Notes: a model not told the origin generated them from the letters alone. Counted from the first letter of the stretch, positions 42,359 to 50,262 are shown. The stretch: DNA of 64,000 nt from Arthrobacter sp. MYb23 (GCF_002979775.1 NZ_PCPR01000007.1:124001-188000), one strand, 5' to 3'. Translations and numbers: made by a program.

Positions 42359-43144
42359 TTATTTCAGCAGGTTGGCGATCATGAAGCCGAGGGCCACGAT
42401 GCCGAGGGTGAAGATGACTGCCCTGAGAACCTTGGGCGACAACTTGCGGCCCACTTTGGAACCCACCAGCCCGCCGATGGTGGAGCTTACGGCGATGAGC
42501 AGGACAACGAGCCAGTTGATGCGATCAAAGGCGAAGATGAGGTAAGAGATGGCAGCCACCATGTTCACGCCCAGCACCAGGAAGTTCTTCATGGCGTTGG
42601 CATTTTGCATGGTCCCTGAGAGGAACACACCGAGAATCCCCACCAGCAGGATCCCCTGCGCAGCAACGAAGTAGCCGCCGTAGACGCCGGCCAAGTACAC
42701 AAGAACCACAAGGAGGACGCCATGGCTGCGGTCCCGGATGGCATGCTCAGGGTTCTGTTCCCGGCTGCGAACCCAGGCCTGCAGCTTGGGCTGGAACAGC
42801 ACCATCAGGAGGGCCAGCACCAAGAGGACGGGGGCCACGTAATGGAAGACCTTCTCCGGTAAATGCAGCAAGAGCCATGCGCCCGTTATGCCGCCCAGCA
42901 GGGAGGCCGGAAGCAGCTTCATCAGCTGCCTGCCCCTGCCTGCCAACTCACGCCGATAGCCCCATGCCCCTGCGGCCGTCCCAGCCACCAGGCCCATGGC
43001 GTTGCTCATGGACGCGACAACGGGTGTCACACCCAGTGCTATCAATACGGGGAATGTAACAAGGGTGCCGGAGCCTACTACGGCATTGATGGTGCCGGCC
43101 CACAAGCCCGCGAAAAAGACCAGGATGCTGCTAAGAATCTCCAC
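42359..43144 (-). CDS. TSUP (TauE/SafE) family permease
   Basis: 261 residues with about seven or eight hydrophobic helices. VVGSGTLVTFPVLIALGVTP near the N terminus and GGYFVAAQGILLVGILGVFL in the middle are the paired half-repeat signatures of the TauE/SafE family, which moves sulfur compounds or organic anions. Substrate unknown. GTG start without a clear ribosome-binding site. Lies 19 bases after the ABC ATPase gene; it is not a typical ABC permease, so the two are probably functionally separate. Confidence 0.88.
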   Translation of the reverse strand: MEILSSILVFFAGLWAGTINAVVGSGTLVTFPVLIALGVTPVVASMSNAMGLVAGTAAGAWGYRRELAGRGRQLMKLLPASLLGGITGAWLLLHLPEKVFHYVAPVLLVLALLMVLFQPKLQAWVRSREQNPEHAIRDRSHGVLLVVLVYLAGVYGGYFVAAQGILLVGILGVFLSGTMQNANAMKNFLVLGVNMVAAISYLIFAFDRINWLVVLLIAVSSTIGGLVGSKVGRKLSPKVLRAVIFTLGIVALGFMIANLLK

Positions 43145-43163
43145 AGTAAGTTACCTAAATCGC

Positions 43164-43949
43164 CTAGCGTCGGGCCGTGGCCGTGTAGCGGCCGGCGTTT
43201 TCCGAAACATCCAAGGCGAGGCCGAAGGTGTTGCTGAGGTGCTCGTCGGTGAGGACATCCTTGATGGGGCCGGCAGCGACCACTCCCCCCTCGCGGAGCA
43301 GCATGGCATGCGTGAAACCAGGGGGAACCTCTTCAAGGTGATGAGTGACAAGAACCATGGCAGGCGCTGCTTCGTCACTGGCGAGTTCACCGAGCTTGTG
43401 GACAAGTTCCTCTCGGCCACCAAGGTCGAGGCCTGCCGCCGGCTCATCCAGGAGCAAAAGTTCAGGGTCGGTCATCAGTGCACGGGCAATCTGGACGCGC
43501 TTGCGCTCACCCTCGGACAGGGTGGCAAAGGTCCGGTTCAAGAGGGGACCCATCCCCCAGTCGTTGAGCAAAGCGAAGGCGCGGCGTTCGTCGTCGCGTT
43601 CGTAGCCCTCACGCCAGCGGCCGGTGACGCCGTACGCAGCTGTGACCACCACGTTCAAAACGTTCTCGTGCTCGGGGATCTGGGTGGCAAGTGCCGCCGA
43701 GGAAAGTCCGATCCGGGGGCGCAACTCAAAGACGTCCACGCGGCCCAGGGTCTCGTCCAGGATCCCTGCCTTGCCGCTGCTTGGGTGCAGGCGGGCGGCG
43801 GCAATCTGGAGGAGGGTGGTTTTGCCTGCTCCATTGGGTCCCAGGATGACCCAGCGTTCGCCTTCGTTGACCTGCCAGTCAACCTTGTCCAGCAGGGTCT
43901 TCTTGCCTCGGACAACGCTGACGGAAGCCAATTCCAGAACATCACTCAT
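43164..43949 (-). CDS. ABC transporter ATP-binding protein
   Basis: 261 residues. Walker A GPNGAGKTTLLQIAA, signature LSEGERKRVQIARAL, Walker B LLLLDEPAAGLDLGG and switch VTHHLEEV. The sequence resembles stand-alone ATPases of the ModF/YfmF-like class found without a dedicated permease. ATG at 43949 chosen; an in-frame GTG lies four codons upstream and neither has a good ribosome-binding site. Divergent from serB across 111 bases that hold both promoters. Confidence 0.88.
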   Translation of the reverse strand: MSDVLELASVSVVRGKKTLLDKVDWQVNEGERWVILGPNGAGKTTLLQIAAARLHPSSGKAGILDETLGRVDVFELRPRIGLSSAALATQIPEHENVLNVVVTAAYGVTGRWREGYERDDERRAFALLNDWGMGPLLNRTFATLSEGERKRVQIARALMTDPELLLLDEPAAGLDLGGREELVHKLGELASDEAAPAMVLVTHHLEEVPPGFTHAMLLREGGVVAAGPIKDVLTDEHLSNTFGLALDVSENAGRYTATARR

Positions 43950-44060
43950 AGCAGTAGACACTAGGACAAAAATCCATGTGACTGATAACCGGTCACGGTG
44001 CAGGCATTATGTCGCGAAACGAATTCGGGTGCGTGCGGCGCCCTCAGTAGGATTGGGGCC

Positions 44061-44948
44061 ATGACTTCGAACTTGGCTGCAGTCAGCTATGGCGTGAACT
44101 TGTCCCCCGAATCCCTCGACAAGGTACGGAAGGCGCTGGCCGAAGCCGGCGCCGCAGTGTCATCGGAATCACAGGGTGGAGACGATCGCTTCGGCGTTCA
44201 CACGGCCGGTCTCCTGGTGGGCGGGGACGCGGACCTCGGGACCATGCGGCGGCTGGTGGCCGAGGCCGCAGAAGCAGGGGTGGATACAGCCATAGTGCCT
44301 GAAGACCTGCGCCAGGCCACCCGGAAGCTCTTGATCATGGATGTTGATTCCACGCTGATCCAGCAGGAGGTCATCGAACTGCTGGCTGCGCACGCAGGCA
44401 AACGCGAGGAAGTCGCTGCCGTCACCGAAGCTGCGATGCGCGGCGAGTTGGACTTTGCCCAGAGTCTCCACGCCCGTGTTGCCGTCCTCGCGGGACTGCC
44501 TGCCGCCGTCGTCGATTCTGTTCGCCAGGAGGTGCGCCTCAGCCTTGGCGCGGCAGAACTTGTGGCGGCCTTCAAGAAGGCTGGCCATGTGGTGGCGGTT
44601 GTCTCCGGAGGATTCAACCAAATCCTGGGTCCTATCGCTGATCAGCTCGGCTTGGATTACTGGATCGCCAACGAGCTTGAAATCGTCGACGGCGCGTTGA
44701 CCGGTAAGGTGCTGGGCGCGGTGATCGATCGGGCCGCCAAGGAAAAGTACTTGCGCGAGTGGGCGGCTGCCGAAGGCATCAGCCTTGAGCACACCATTGC
44801 GGTGGGTGATGGTGCCAATGACCTGGACATGCTCAGTGCAGCTGGCATCGGAGTCGCCTTTAATGCCAAACCCGCTGTCCGCGCGGTGGCCGACGCAGTG
44901 ATCACCATGCCGTATTTGGACGCCGTCCGGCATATAGCCAACGTCTGA
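44061..44948 (+). CDS. serB: Phosphoserine phosphatase SerB
   Basis: 295 residues. A ~85-residue N-terminal region (FGVHTAGLLVGGDADLGTMR) resembles the ACT-like part of actinobacterial SerB. The HAD domain then shows DVDSTLIQQEVIELLA (nucleophile Asp94 and Asp96), VVSGGFNQILGPI (motif 2), a Lys in AAKEKYLRE and VGDGANDLDMLSAAGIGVAF (motif 4). It hydrolyses O-phosphoserine in serine synthesis. The ATG fits the conserved start; a terminator follows the stop. Confidence 0.92.
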   Translation: MTSNLAAVSYGVNLSPESLDKVRKALAEAGAAVSSESQGGDDRFGVHTAGLLVGGDADLGTMRRLVAEAAEAGVDTAIVPEDLRQATRKLLIMDVDSTLIQQEVIELLAAHAGKREEVAAVTEAAMRGELDFAQSLHARVAVLAGLPAAVVDSVRQEVRLSLGAAELVAAFKKAGHVVAVVSGGFNQILGPIADQLGLDYWIANELEIVDGALTGKVLGAVIDRAAKEKYLREWAAAEGISLEHTIAVGDGANDLDMLSAAGIGVAFNAKPAVRAVADAVITMPYLDAVRHIANV

Positions 44949-44992
44949 AGCCGCGGCGGCGCATCCTGACGCTGCCATATTTTCCTTTCGCT

Positions 44993-45023
44993 AAGCACCG
45001 GCGCGGTTCCCCGCCGGTGCTTT
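44993..45023 (+). terminator. Rho-independent terminator of serB
   Basis: AAGCACCGGCG and CGCCGGTGCTT pair perfectly around an eight-base loop, followed by TTT, 44 bases after the serB stop. Confidence 0.9.
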
Positions 45024-45090
45024 GGCGTACCCGGAGGCCGCGGCACATCCGCCCGCAGTATGAATGCCCTGCGAAAACAGTAAAACCAAT

Positions 45091-45132
45091 TTCATGACGC
45101 AGAAACCGCAATAATTTATTAAATTGTCACTT
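45091..45132 (+). repeat. Copy A of a 42-base direct repeat flanking the roadblock/ABC module
   Basis: Aligned without gaps to 47626-47667, 32 of 42 bases are identical. Shared blocks are TGACGC at the left, AATAATTTAT in the centre and GTCA at the right. TGAC and GTCA are inverted ends, so each copy is also partly symmetrical. It lies about 127 bases before the start of the roadblock-like gene. Confidence 0.85.
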
Positions 45133-45175
45133 ATTCTTTGCTGGAATCATTTCGGGCCACTGTTGCAATAGTATT

Positions 45176-45204
45176 TTGTCTTGATGAGATAAAAGTTGTG
45201 TAAA
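45176..45204 (+). promoter_or_regulatory. Candidate promoter of the roadblock-like gene
   Basis: TTGTCT and TGTAAA are separated by 17 bases, 54 bases before the ATG, within the AT-rich region and just downstream of repeat copy A. Assigned by eye. Confidence 0.45.
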
Positions 45205-45258
45205 GTGAAGAACCTTATCAGTATCTCCGCATCGTAAGCGGCAGCAAGGGATGACGAA

Positions 45259-45843
45259 ATGCGAGGGCAGGAAGTGAACCGTTCGGAGCGTGCATGGAAA
45301 TGGTGGAAACGCGAGAACGTATTCGAAGCAACTGCCTCCGAGCAAGGCGAATCTGAAGGATATGCATCGCCCCTCCATGAGATTCTCCACCCGGATCTCT
45401 ACGACGATGACGTAACCCGAATTGCCAACCTCCCGAGCACCGCGGATTACTCAACAGAACAGGAACAACCCGATATGAGCACATTGGATGAAGCCATAAA
45501 GCAATTGCTGGCCATCGAAGGATCCACTGGTGCAGCTGTGGTGGATTACTCCAGCGGCATGGCTTTGGCACAAGGTGGAAGCCCGGGCTTCGACCTCGGC
45601 GTTGCTGCTGCGGGCAACTCAAACGTGGTGAGCGCCAAGTTGCGTACCATGGCCGACTTGAGCCTTGACAGCGACATCGAAGACATCCTTATAACCCTGG
45701 GAAGCCAGTACCACCTCATCAATGTACTGAACTCAGCCGGGTCCAAAGGCCTTTTCGTCTACCTGGTGCTTGACCGCACCTATGCAAACCTGGCGTTGGC
45801 CAGGCACAAGCTAAAGAACCTTGCTAAAGACATCACCATCTGA
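45259..45843 (+). CDS. Roadblock/LC7-like domain protein with N-terminal extension
   Basis: 194 residues. From residue 73 (MSTLDEAIKQLLAIEGSTGA) the sequence looks like a roadblock/longin-like small alpha/beta domain: AAVVDYSSGMALAQGG, SNVVSAKLRTMADL, DIEDILITLGSQYHLINVL and GLFVYLVLDRTYANLALARH. Roadblock proteins in actinobacteria usually act with small GTPases or kinases in signalling, but none is adjacent. The first 72 residues are polar with a Trp-rich basic start (AWKWWKRENVFEA). Translation could begin at the ATG at 45259 (AAGGGA upstream) or at the internal ATG at 45475, giving two isoforms. It ends with a strong terminator facing the ABC gene. Confidence 0.68.
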   Translation: MRGQEVNRSERAWKWWKRENVFEATASEQGESEGYASPLHEILHPDLYDDDVTRIANLPSTADYSTEQEQPDMSTLDEAIKQLLAIEGSTGAAVVDYSSGMALAQGGSPGFDLGVAAAGNSNVVSAKLRTMADLSLDSDIEDILITLGSQYHLINVLNSAGSKGLFVYLVLDRTYANLALARHKLKNLAKDITI

Positions 45844-45863
45844 TTCCCGGTGTGAGGGCGAAG

Positions 45864-45898
45864 GGGGCGGTGGCGCTTGATGCGCTACCGCCCCTTTT
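45864..45898 (+). terminator. Terminator between the roadblock and ABC genes
   Basis: GGGGCGGTGGCGC pairs with GCGCTACCGCCCC (one G-T pair) around a five-base loop and is followed by TTTT. Placed 21 bases after the roadblock-gene stop and just before the convergent ABC gene's stop. Confidence 0.92.
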
Positions 45899-45919
45899 CC
45901 GTAGCAGCAATCCGTGGCG

Positions 45920-47422
45920 CTACGTCCTCACGCGCCGGGCCTCGCTGCGGCCTGATTCAAACTTCACGCCCAGCATATGGTGTACAAGGACGTCCTCATT
46001 CGTGTTGGCATTGGCCTCAATAGTGACGAGTTCTCCATCGCGCATCACACCCACCCGGTGGCACCAGCTGATCAGTTCGGACAAGTCAGAGGACAGGAGA
46101 ATGACGGCAACGCCCGTCAGACTGAGCTCGGTGAGCATCTGGTAGACGGCTTCCTTGGCGCCGATGTCGATGCCGCGGCTCGGATGGCTGAGAATCAAGA
46201 GGTCACAGTCTGCGGTCATCCACTTGGCGAGCTGTACCTTCTGGCGGTCGCCCCCCGATAGCGTGCTGAGGTTTCCATGGATGTTGGTGGTGCTGATGCG
46301 CATGCGTCGAATGACGTCGGCAACTCCTCGGAGCTGTGTGATCTCTTCCCGGAGATTCGGCTCGTCCCCATCACCGCGTCGCTGGAGGCCTTCAACAATG
46401 GTCCCCGTAGCCTCGCCGTCGTCGACAGCATCGGACAGGTATCCGATTTTCAGGCTCCGGGCGTCCTGGGCGTTCCTGATCTGTACTGCCTGACCGTGCA
46501 TGAGGATCTGCCCCGAGGTGCTGGGGCGGATGCCAGCCAGAGCTTCAACCAACTCGTAGACGCCTGAGCGGTGCGTCCCCACCAAACCAAAAATCTCGCC
46601 CTTGGCCACATTGAAGGTAACGTCCCGAACCCTGGCCGCCGTGCTGAGGCTCACTACCCTCAGGAGCTCGTGACCTTCAGCGGGGTCGCTGGGCCTGGCG
46701 CTGCCCTCCAGTTCGTGTTGGAGGAGCAGAAAGGCCAGTTCGTCAACGTCAGTGTGGCTGGCCTCAAGAATTTTGTGCACCTGGCCGTCCCGCAGGACAG
46801 CAATGCGGTGCGCAATGGAGCGGACCTCATCCAGCCGGTGCGTGATGTAGATGATGGCCCGACCCTGCCTGACCAGCATTCGCAACACCTGATGCAGCAC
46901 TGCGACGTCATGGTCCGGAAGTGAGGCGGCAACCTCGTCCATGATGACCAGCTGGGCCTCTTCGGCAACCATCCTCAGGACCTCCACGAGGGCCTGTTCG
47001 GCACGAATGAGCGATCCCACTTTGGCGTCAGGGTCCAAGTTCACGCCAATATCCCGGATCAGCTTACTTGCTTGGTCACGGAGTTCGTCGTGGGGTTTGG
47101 CCGCTTGAAAAGTTCCTCGAAAAATGGCACTTGCAATGGTTAGCTGGGGATCGATCCTGAAGTTCTGCGGAATGAGGCCGACGCCGCAGGCCTGCGCTTC
47201 CTCAATGGTTTCAGGTCCGTACTTTTCTCCCGCGAGGGTCATCACACCGGCGTCGACTCGATGCGAACCGGCCAGAACTCCCATCAGCGTGGTTTTTCCA
47301 GCACCATTGGTTCCAATCAACCCCAGGATTTCGCCGCGACATACCGAAAGTGAGACTCCTTTAAGGATTCGCCGATGATCATACGAGGCATGAATATCAT
47401 CTGCGTGCAATAAAAGGTCCAA
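45920..47422 (-). CDS. Orphan CUT2-type sugar ABC transporter ATPase (two ATPase domains)
   Basis: 500 residues with the RbsA/MglA duplicated layout. Domain 1: Walker A GTNGAGKTTLMGVLAG, signature region LIRAEQALVEVLRM, Walker B LVIMDEVAASL, switch ITHRLDEV. Domain 2: the P-loop position reads GLVGTHRSGVYELVEALAG with no Lys (degenerate, as often in this class), then a good signature LSGGDRQKVQLAKWM and LLILSHPSRGIDIGA, where the Walker B Glu is replaced (Ser-His). The TTG start is supported by AGGAG five bases upstream. No permease, binding protein or sugar enzyme adjoins it, so it must work with distant partners or has another role. Confidence 0.82.
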   Translation of the reverse strand: MDLLLHADDIHASYDHRRILKGVSLSVCRGEILGLIGTNGAGKTTLMGVLAGSHRVDAGVMTLAGEKYGPETIEEAQACGVGLIPQNFRIDPQLTIASAIFRGTFQAAKPHDELRDQASKLIRDIGVNLDPDAKVGSLIRAEQALVEVLRMVAEEAQLVIMDEVAASLPDHDVAVLHQVLRMLVRQGRAIIYITHRLDEVRSIAHRIAVLRDGQVHKILEASHTDVDELAFLLLQHELEGSARPSDPAEGHELLRVVSLSTAARVRDVTFNVAKGEIFGLVGTHRSGVYELVEALAGIRPSTSGQILMHGQAVQIRNAQDARSLKIGYLSDAVDDGEATGTIVEGLQRRGDGDEPNLREEITQLRGVADVIRRMRISTTNIHGNLSTLSGGDRQKVQLAKWMTADCDLLILSHPSRGIDIGAKEAVYQMLTELSLTGVAVILLSSDLSELISWCHRVGVMRDGELVTIEANANTNEDVLVHHMLGVKFESGRSEARRVRT

Positions 47423-47427
47423 GAAAG

Positions 47428-47432
47428 CTCCT
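47428..47432 (-). promoter_or_regulatory. Shine-Dalgarno site deciding a TTG start
   Basis: AGGAG on the minus strand, five bases before TTG at 47422-47420. The next in-frame ATG/GTG candidates lie inside the conserved ATPase domain, so TTG initiation is likely. Confidence 0.75.
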
Positions 47433-47625
47433 AAGGCAAAGGGACAAAAATCGCCCCTGAGTCAACCCCGAAGCTTCCACCTGCTGCCTGGGGTGGCCTA
47501 GGTGGCATAAACTTCCCGCCCGGGTTTGGGCAGCCTGCTGATAACCAAGGACGAGGGCGCCTTTGAGAGTCAATCAGAAGAAATGCCTAAATGCAAAGCG
47601 ACATTAGTGGAACAACAATTCGCAA

Positions 47626-47667
47626 TTCGTGACGCGAAAAAGTGAATAATTTATGAAATCGTCATTT
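47626..47667 (+). repeat. Copy B of the 42-base direct repeat
   Basis: Same strand as copy A, about 2.5 kb away and about 204 bases upstream of the ABC ATPase start, so relative to its nearest gene it is in the opposite orientation to copy A. Keeps TGACGC, AATAATTTAT and GTCA at identical spacing. Confidence 0.85.
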
Positions 47668-47689
47668 TCGTACGCCCAGGCCTGTGAAA

Positions 47690-47727
47690 CAGCAGCGGCC
47701 CGGGACACATGTCCCGGGCCGCTGCTG
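47690..47727 (-). terminator. Perfect 18-base stem after the SDR gene
   Basis: CAGCAGCGGCCCGGGACA and its exact reverse complement flank two bases. It lies 16 bases after the SDR stop. On the minus strand TTTCAC follows, so termination is plausible; the symmetry would also insulate the ABC gene's upstream region. Confidence 0.8.
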
Positions 47728-47743
47728 ATGTGGTTTGTGCTGG

Positions 47744-48496
47744 CTATTCTGCCGTCTTGGCGAAGTAGTCGGAGCCACCCACATATTCAGTGTGGCCGGA
47801 TTCGACGTCGGCGGTCACCATCTTGGCAACCTCGGCCGCGAACTCCTCTACGGAGTAGAGCTTCCCGGCCTCCGCGCGGCGCGCCTCGATGGCTCCCGGG
47901 TTGGAGCGGTCAAGCAAAGTAGCTGTAACAGTGCCCTCGATCATGTCGCCGGACACGACCACCAGTGAGATGCCCTTGTCAGCGAGGTTGGGCAGGAGCG
48001 CGCGCAAGGCGTCCTCACCGGCGCGCTTGCTCTTCGCCACAGGCTCGTACTCGGGCATGGTGGGCACGGTCTCCACAAAGTGCGCCTGATGGCTGGTAAC
48101 AAAGACCACTCGGGAACCTTCGGGCATGAGGGGAACTGCCGCGTTAAGCATGTTGATCTGTGCATCGCGGTTCAGTTTGAGGGCATACCCTTCCTCCATG
48201 CCGGATTCCATGCCTCCGGAGGCATTGAGTACCAGGACATCGAGGGAGCCGAATTCCTCCATGGCGGTGCTTGCCAGTGCGTGAACACCTTCATCGGTAG
48301 TGAGGTCTGCCCCTACCGCGGCGGCACGCCCGCCCGCTGCCTGGATCCCGGCCACTACTTTGTTGGCGCGAGGCGCCTTCTGACGGTAGTTGACCACGAC
48401 GGCGGCACCCTCACCTGCGAGGATCTTGGCAACTTCGGCGCCGATTCCGCGGGATGATCCCGTGACGATTGCGGTCTTGTTATCCAGAATTCCCAT
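47744..48496 (-). CDS. SDR family protein with atypical active-site spacing
   Basis: 250 residues. AIVTGSSRGIGAEVAKIL is a good NAD(P) site, VGADLTTDEG and VLVLNASGGMESGM (in place of NNAG) follow, and VVFVTSHQAHF supplies the Ser. The catalytic segment reads PEYEPVAKSKRAGEDAL: the Lys of SK aligns with the catalytic Lys but the Tyr is seven residues before it instead of four. The family therefore either uses another Tyr/Lys pairing or is not a classical dehydrogenase. ATG start; ends at a strong palindromic terminator. Transcribed in the same direction as fabG, 116 bases downstream. Confidence 0.82.
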   Translation of the reverse strand: MGILDNKTAIVTGSSRGIGAEVAKILAGEGAAVVVNYRQKAPRANKVVAGIQAAGGRAAAVGADLTTDEGVHALASTAMEEFGSLDVLVLNASGGMESGMEEGYALKLNRDAQINMLNAAVPLMPEGSRVVFVTSHQAHFVETVPTMPEYEPVAKSKRAGEDALRALLPNLADKGISLVVVSGDMIEGTVTATLLDRSNPGAIEARRAEAGKLYSVEEFAAEVAKMVTADVESGHTEYVGGSDYFAKTAE

Positions 48497-48612
48497 TCGT
48501 GCTCCTTTTGTTCACTTCATCCATATTCCATGGGCCTGGGTTCCATCATGCCAGCGGCACGTACGAAATCCGTTGTCGGTCCCGAACAAAAACTGCTGTG
48601 CGTGCTAGTTGC

Positions 48613-49338
48613 CTAGTGGCCCATCCCCAGGCCGCCATCTACCGGGATCACGGCGCCGGAAATGTACGCAGCCTCGTCACTGGCCACCCAGCGCACAACG
48701 TTCGCTACCTCCGAAGCTTCGGCAAAGCGTCCCGCCGGAACGTTGGCCAAGTAGGACTTCTGGGTATCCTCCGGCAATTCAGCAGTCATGTCTGTGTTGA
48801 TGAAACCGGGAGCAACGACGTTGGCCGTGATGCCGCGGCTTCCGAGTTCACGCGTCAGGGAGCGTGCGATGCCCACCATGCCTGCCTTGGAAGCTGAGTA
48901 GTTGATCTGTCCGGGAGCGCCGTACAAGCCGGAGACGGAGGAAATGAGGACAACGCGGCCTTTCCGCAACCGGATCATGCCCTTCGAAGCGCGCTTGATC
49001 ACGCGAAAGGCGCCCGTGAGGTTGGTGTCCAGAACTGACGTGAAGTCGTGCTCGCTCATTCGCAACAGCAGCGTGTCCTTGGTAATGCCTGCGTTGGCAA
49101 CCAGTACCTCCACCGGACCGTGTGCCTCTTCGACGATCTTGAAGGCAGCGTCAATTGATGCCTCATCCGTGACATCGGCCTTCACCCCCAGGATGCCTTC
49201 AGGCAGTTCTGATTCACTTCGGTAGGTGACTGCGACTTTGTCGCCGTTGGCCAGGAACGACTCGGCAATGGCGAGGCCGATGCCCCGGTTTCCGCCAGTA
49301 ATGAGAACGCTGCGGCCGGTGGATACTGCTTCAGACAT
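48613..49338 (-). CDS. fabG: 3-oxoacyl-ACP reductase FabG
   Basis: 241 residues: SVLITGGNRGIGLAIAESFL, VKADVTDEAS, VANAGITKDTLLLRMSEHDF, VLISSVSGLYGAPGQINY (Ser) and YSASKAGMVGIARSL (YxxxK), then APGFINTDMT and SGAVIPVDGGLGMGH. Size and motifs match FabG/MabA, which reduces 3-oxoacyl-ACP with NADPH in fatty-acid synthesis. The ATG at 49338 gives the usual N terminus; a long open frame upstream is non-coding readthrough. Confidence 0.92.
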   Translation of the reverse strand: MSEAVSTGRSVLITGGNRGIGLAIAESFLANGDKVAVTYRSESELPEGILGVKADVTDEASIDAAFKIVEEAHGPVEVLVANAGITKDTLLLRMSEHDFTSVLDTNLTGAFRVIKRASKGMIRLRKGRVVLISSVSGLYGAPGQINYSASKAGMVGIARSLTRELGSRGITANVVAPGFINTDMTAELPEDTQKSYLANVPAGRFAEASEVANVVRWVASDEAAYISGAVIPVDGGLGMGH

Positions 49339-49513
49339 GCTTTCGCTCCAGGTTCCGCGGCATTGCCATGCCGCTAATAAAGAGGGATTTTCCTGTGTCG
49401 ATCCTATCTGCCGCCCGGTGCAACCCGTGGGTAACCGTTCATCAACGCGGGTTTGGGCGGGTAAGGCCTTGGTGAGAGAATTGAAGAAGCCTTTGGAGCG
49501 TGATGATTCAGTT

Positions 49514-49990
49514 GTGACACGAGAAAACAGCCCCCTGCAGCAAGTTCCCGGGGAACCGGACGCTTTTTCCGGCGACCCCGAAGTCCACAGCATCACCGAT
49601 GCCTCGGCCGCCCACTCCGAAGACATGCGTGATCGCATGATCAAGTACGCGGTGGCTATGGGTATCCGCATGGTCTGTATCGTTCTGATCTTCGTGGTTG
49701 ACGGTTGGTTTAAGATCATTGCGATCGCGGGTGCTGTCTTCCTGCCGTGGATTGCGGTGGTCATAGCCAACGGCAACGACAAAGCCGAGGACCACAGTGA
49801 GTCCCTGCTGGACTACGTGGCGGTCCCTGAAATAGAACGCTCCCCAGAGCCTGCAGAACCTCCTGTGGACGCGCCAACAGTGCTCCAAGGCGAACTGGTG
49901 GAAGACGAAGAACCAGACGAATCACGTGGCCCCAGCGCGGGCCCTGCAAGCGATGCCGGAGCTCCCGGCGACGAACGGGCGGCTTCATGA
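49514..49990 (+). CDS. DUF3099 family membrane protein
   Basis: 158 residues. VHSITDASAAHSEDMRDRMI leads into two helices (YAVAMGIRMVCIVLIFVVDG, FKIIAIAGAVFLPWIAVVIA), the DUF3099 core, followed by an acidic, Pro-rich tail. Function unknown. The start is uncertain: GTG at 49514 is used, and a GTG 14 codons upstream is also possible; neither has an ideal ribosome-binding site. First of four genes packed tightly up to YbaK. Confidence 0.78.
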   Translation: MTRENSPLQQVPGEPDAFSGDPEVHSITDASAAHSEDMRDRMIKYAVAMGIRMVCIVLIFVVDGWFKIIAIAGAVFLPWIAVVIANGNDKAEDHSESLLDYVAVPEIERSPEPAEPPVDAPTVLQGELVEDEEPDESRGPSAGPASDAGAPGDERAAS

Positions 49991-50262
49991 ATATCTTCAA
50001 CCTCGGCGACACAAGTCCGGCCGGCCGGGATTCCGAGCGCGCTACCGAAGGGGCGTTGTGCTCCCGGAAAGGGTGCCGCGCCGCCGCGCAGTGGCAGCTC
50101 TTGTGGAACAATCCCCGGATCCACACGCCGGATCGCCGCAAAGTGTGGCTTTCGTGTGGCGAACACCGGGAATGGCTGGAGGAATATCTGCAGACGCGTG
50201 GCCTCTGGAAAGAAACACTGCCGTTCGCGGCCCATGAAGCAACAGTGAATGAGGCCGGCTGA
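49987..50262 (+). CDS. Small cysteine-containing conserved protein
   Basis: 91 residues. Cysteines occur in ALCSRKGCRAAAQWQLLW and WLSCGEHREWLEEYL, giving CxxxxC and CxxH, a possible zinc knuckle. The ATGA overlap with the DUF3099 gene and direct abutment to SURF1 put it in the same operon. I recognise it as a family conserved in actinobacteria but know no function for it. Confidence 0.75.
   Translation: MNIFNLGDTSPAGRDSERATEGALCSRKGCRAAAQWQLLWNNPRIHTPDRRKVWLSCGEHREWLEEYLQTRGLWKETLPFAAHEATVNEAG

Larger units (their letters stand above)
45024..45258. other. AT-rich intergenic region before the roadblock-like gene
   Basis: The stretch is strikingly poorer in G+C than the rest of the window, especially 45090-45210. 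It holds the first copy of the 42-base repeat and a plausible promoter. I see no small gene in it. Confidence 0.8.
47423..47743. other. Intergenic region upstream of the orphan ABC ATPase gene
   Basis: About 320 bases without a convincing gene. It contains the ABC gene's ribosome-binding site, repeat copy B and the terminator of the following SDR gene. The part around 47570-47670 is AT-rich like the region before the roadblock gene. A short open frame at 47653 has no family resemblance and is not called. Confidence 0.75.

Noticed and set aside
45024..45258. Small protein gene or riboswitch in the AT-rich region
   Set aside because: Open frames there are short, lack ribosome-binding sites and have no recognisable conservation pattern; a promoter/regulatory role is simpler.
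45091..47667. The flanking 42-base repeats as transposon ends
   Set aside because: They are direct, imperfect and inside AT-rich regulatory sequence, and there is no transposase or integrase between them. A shared regulatory element fits better.
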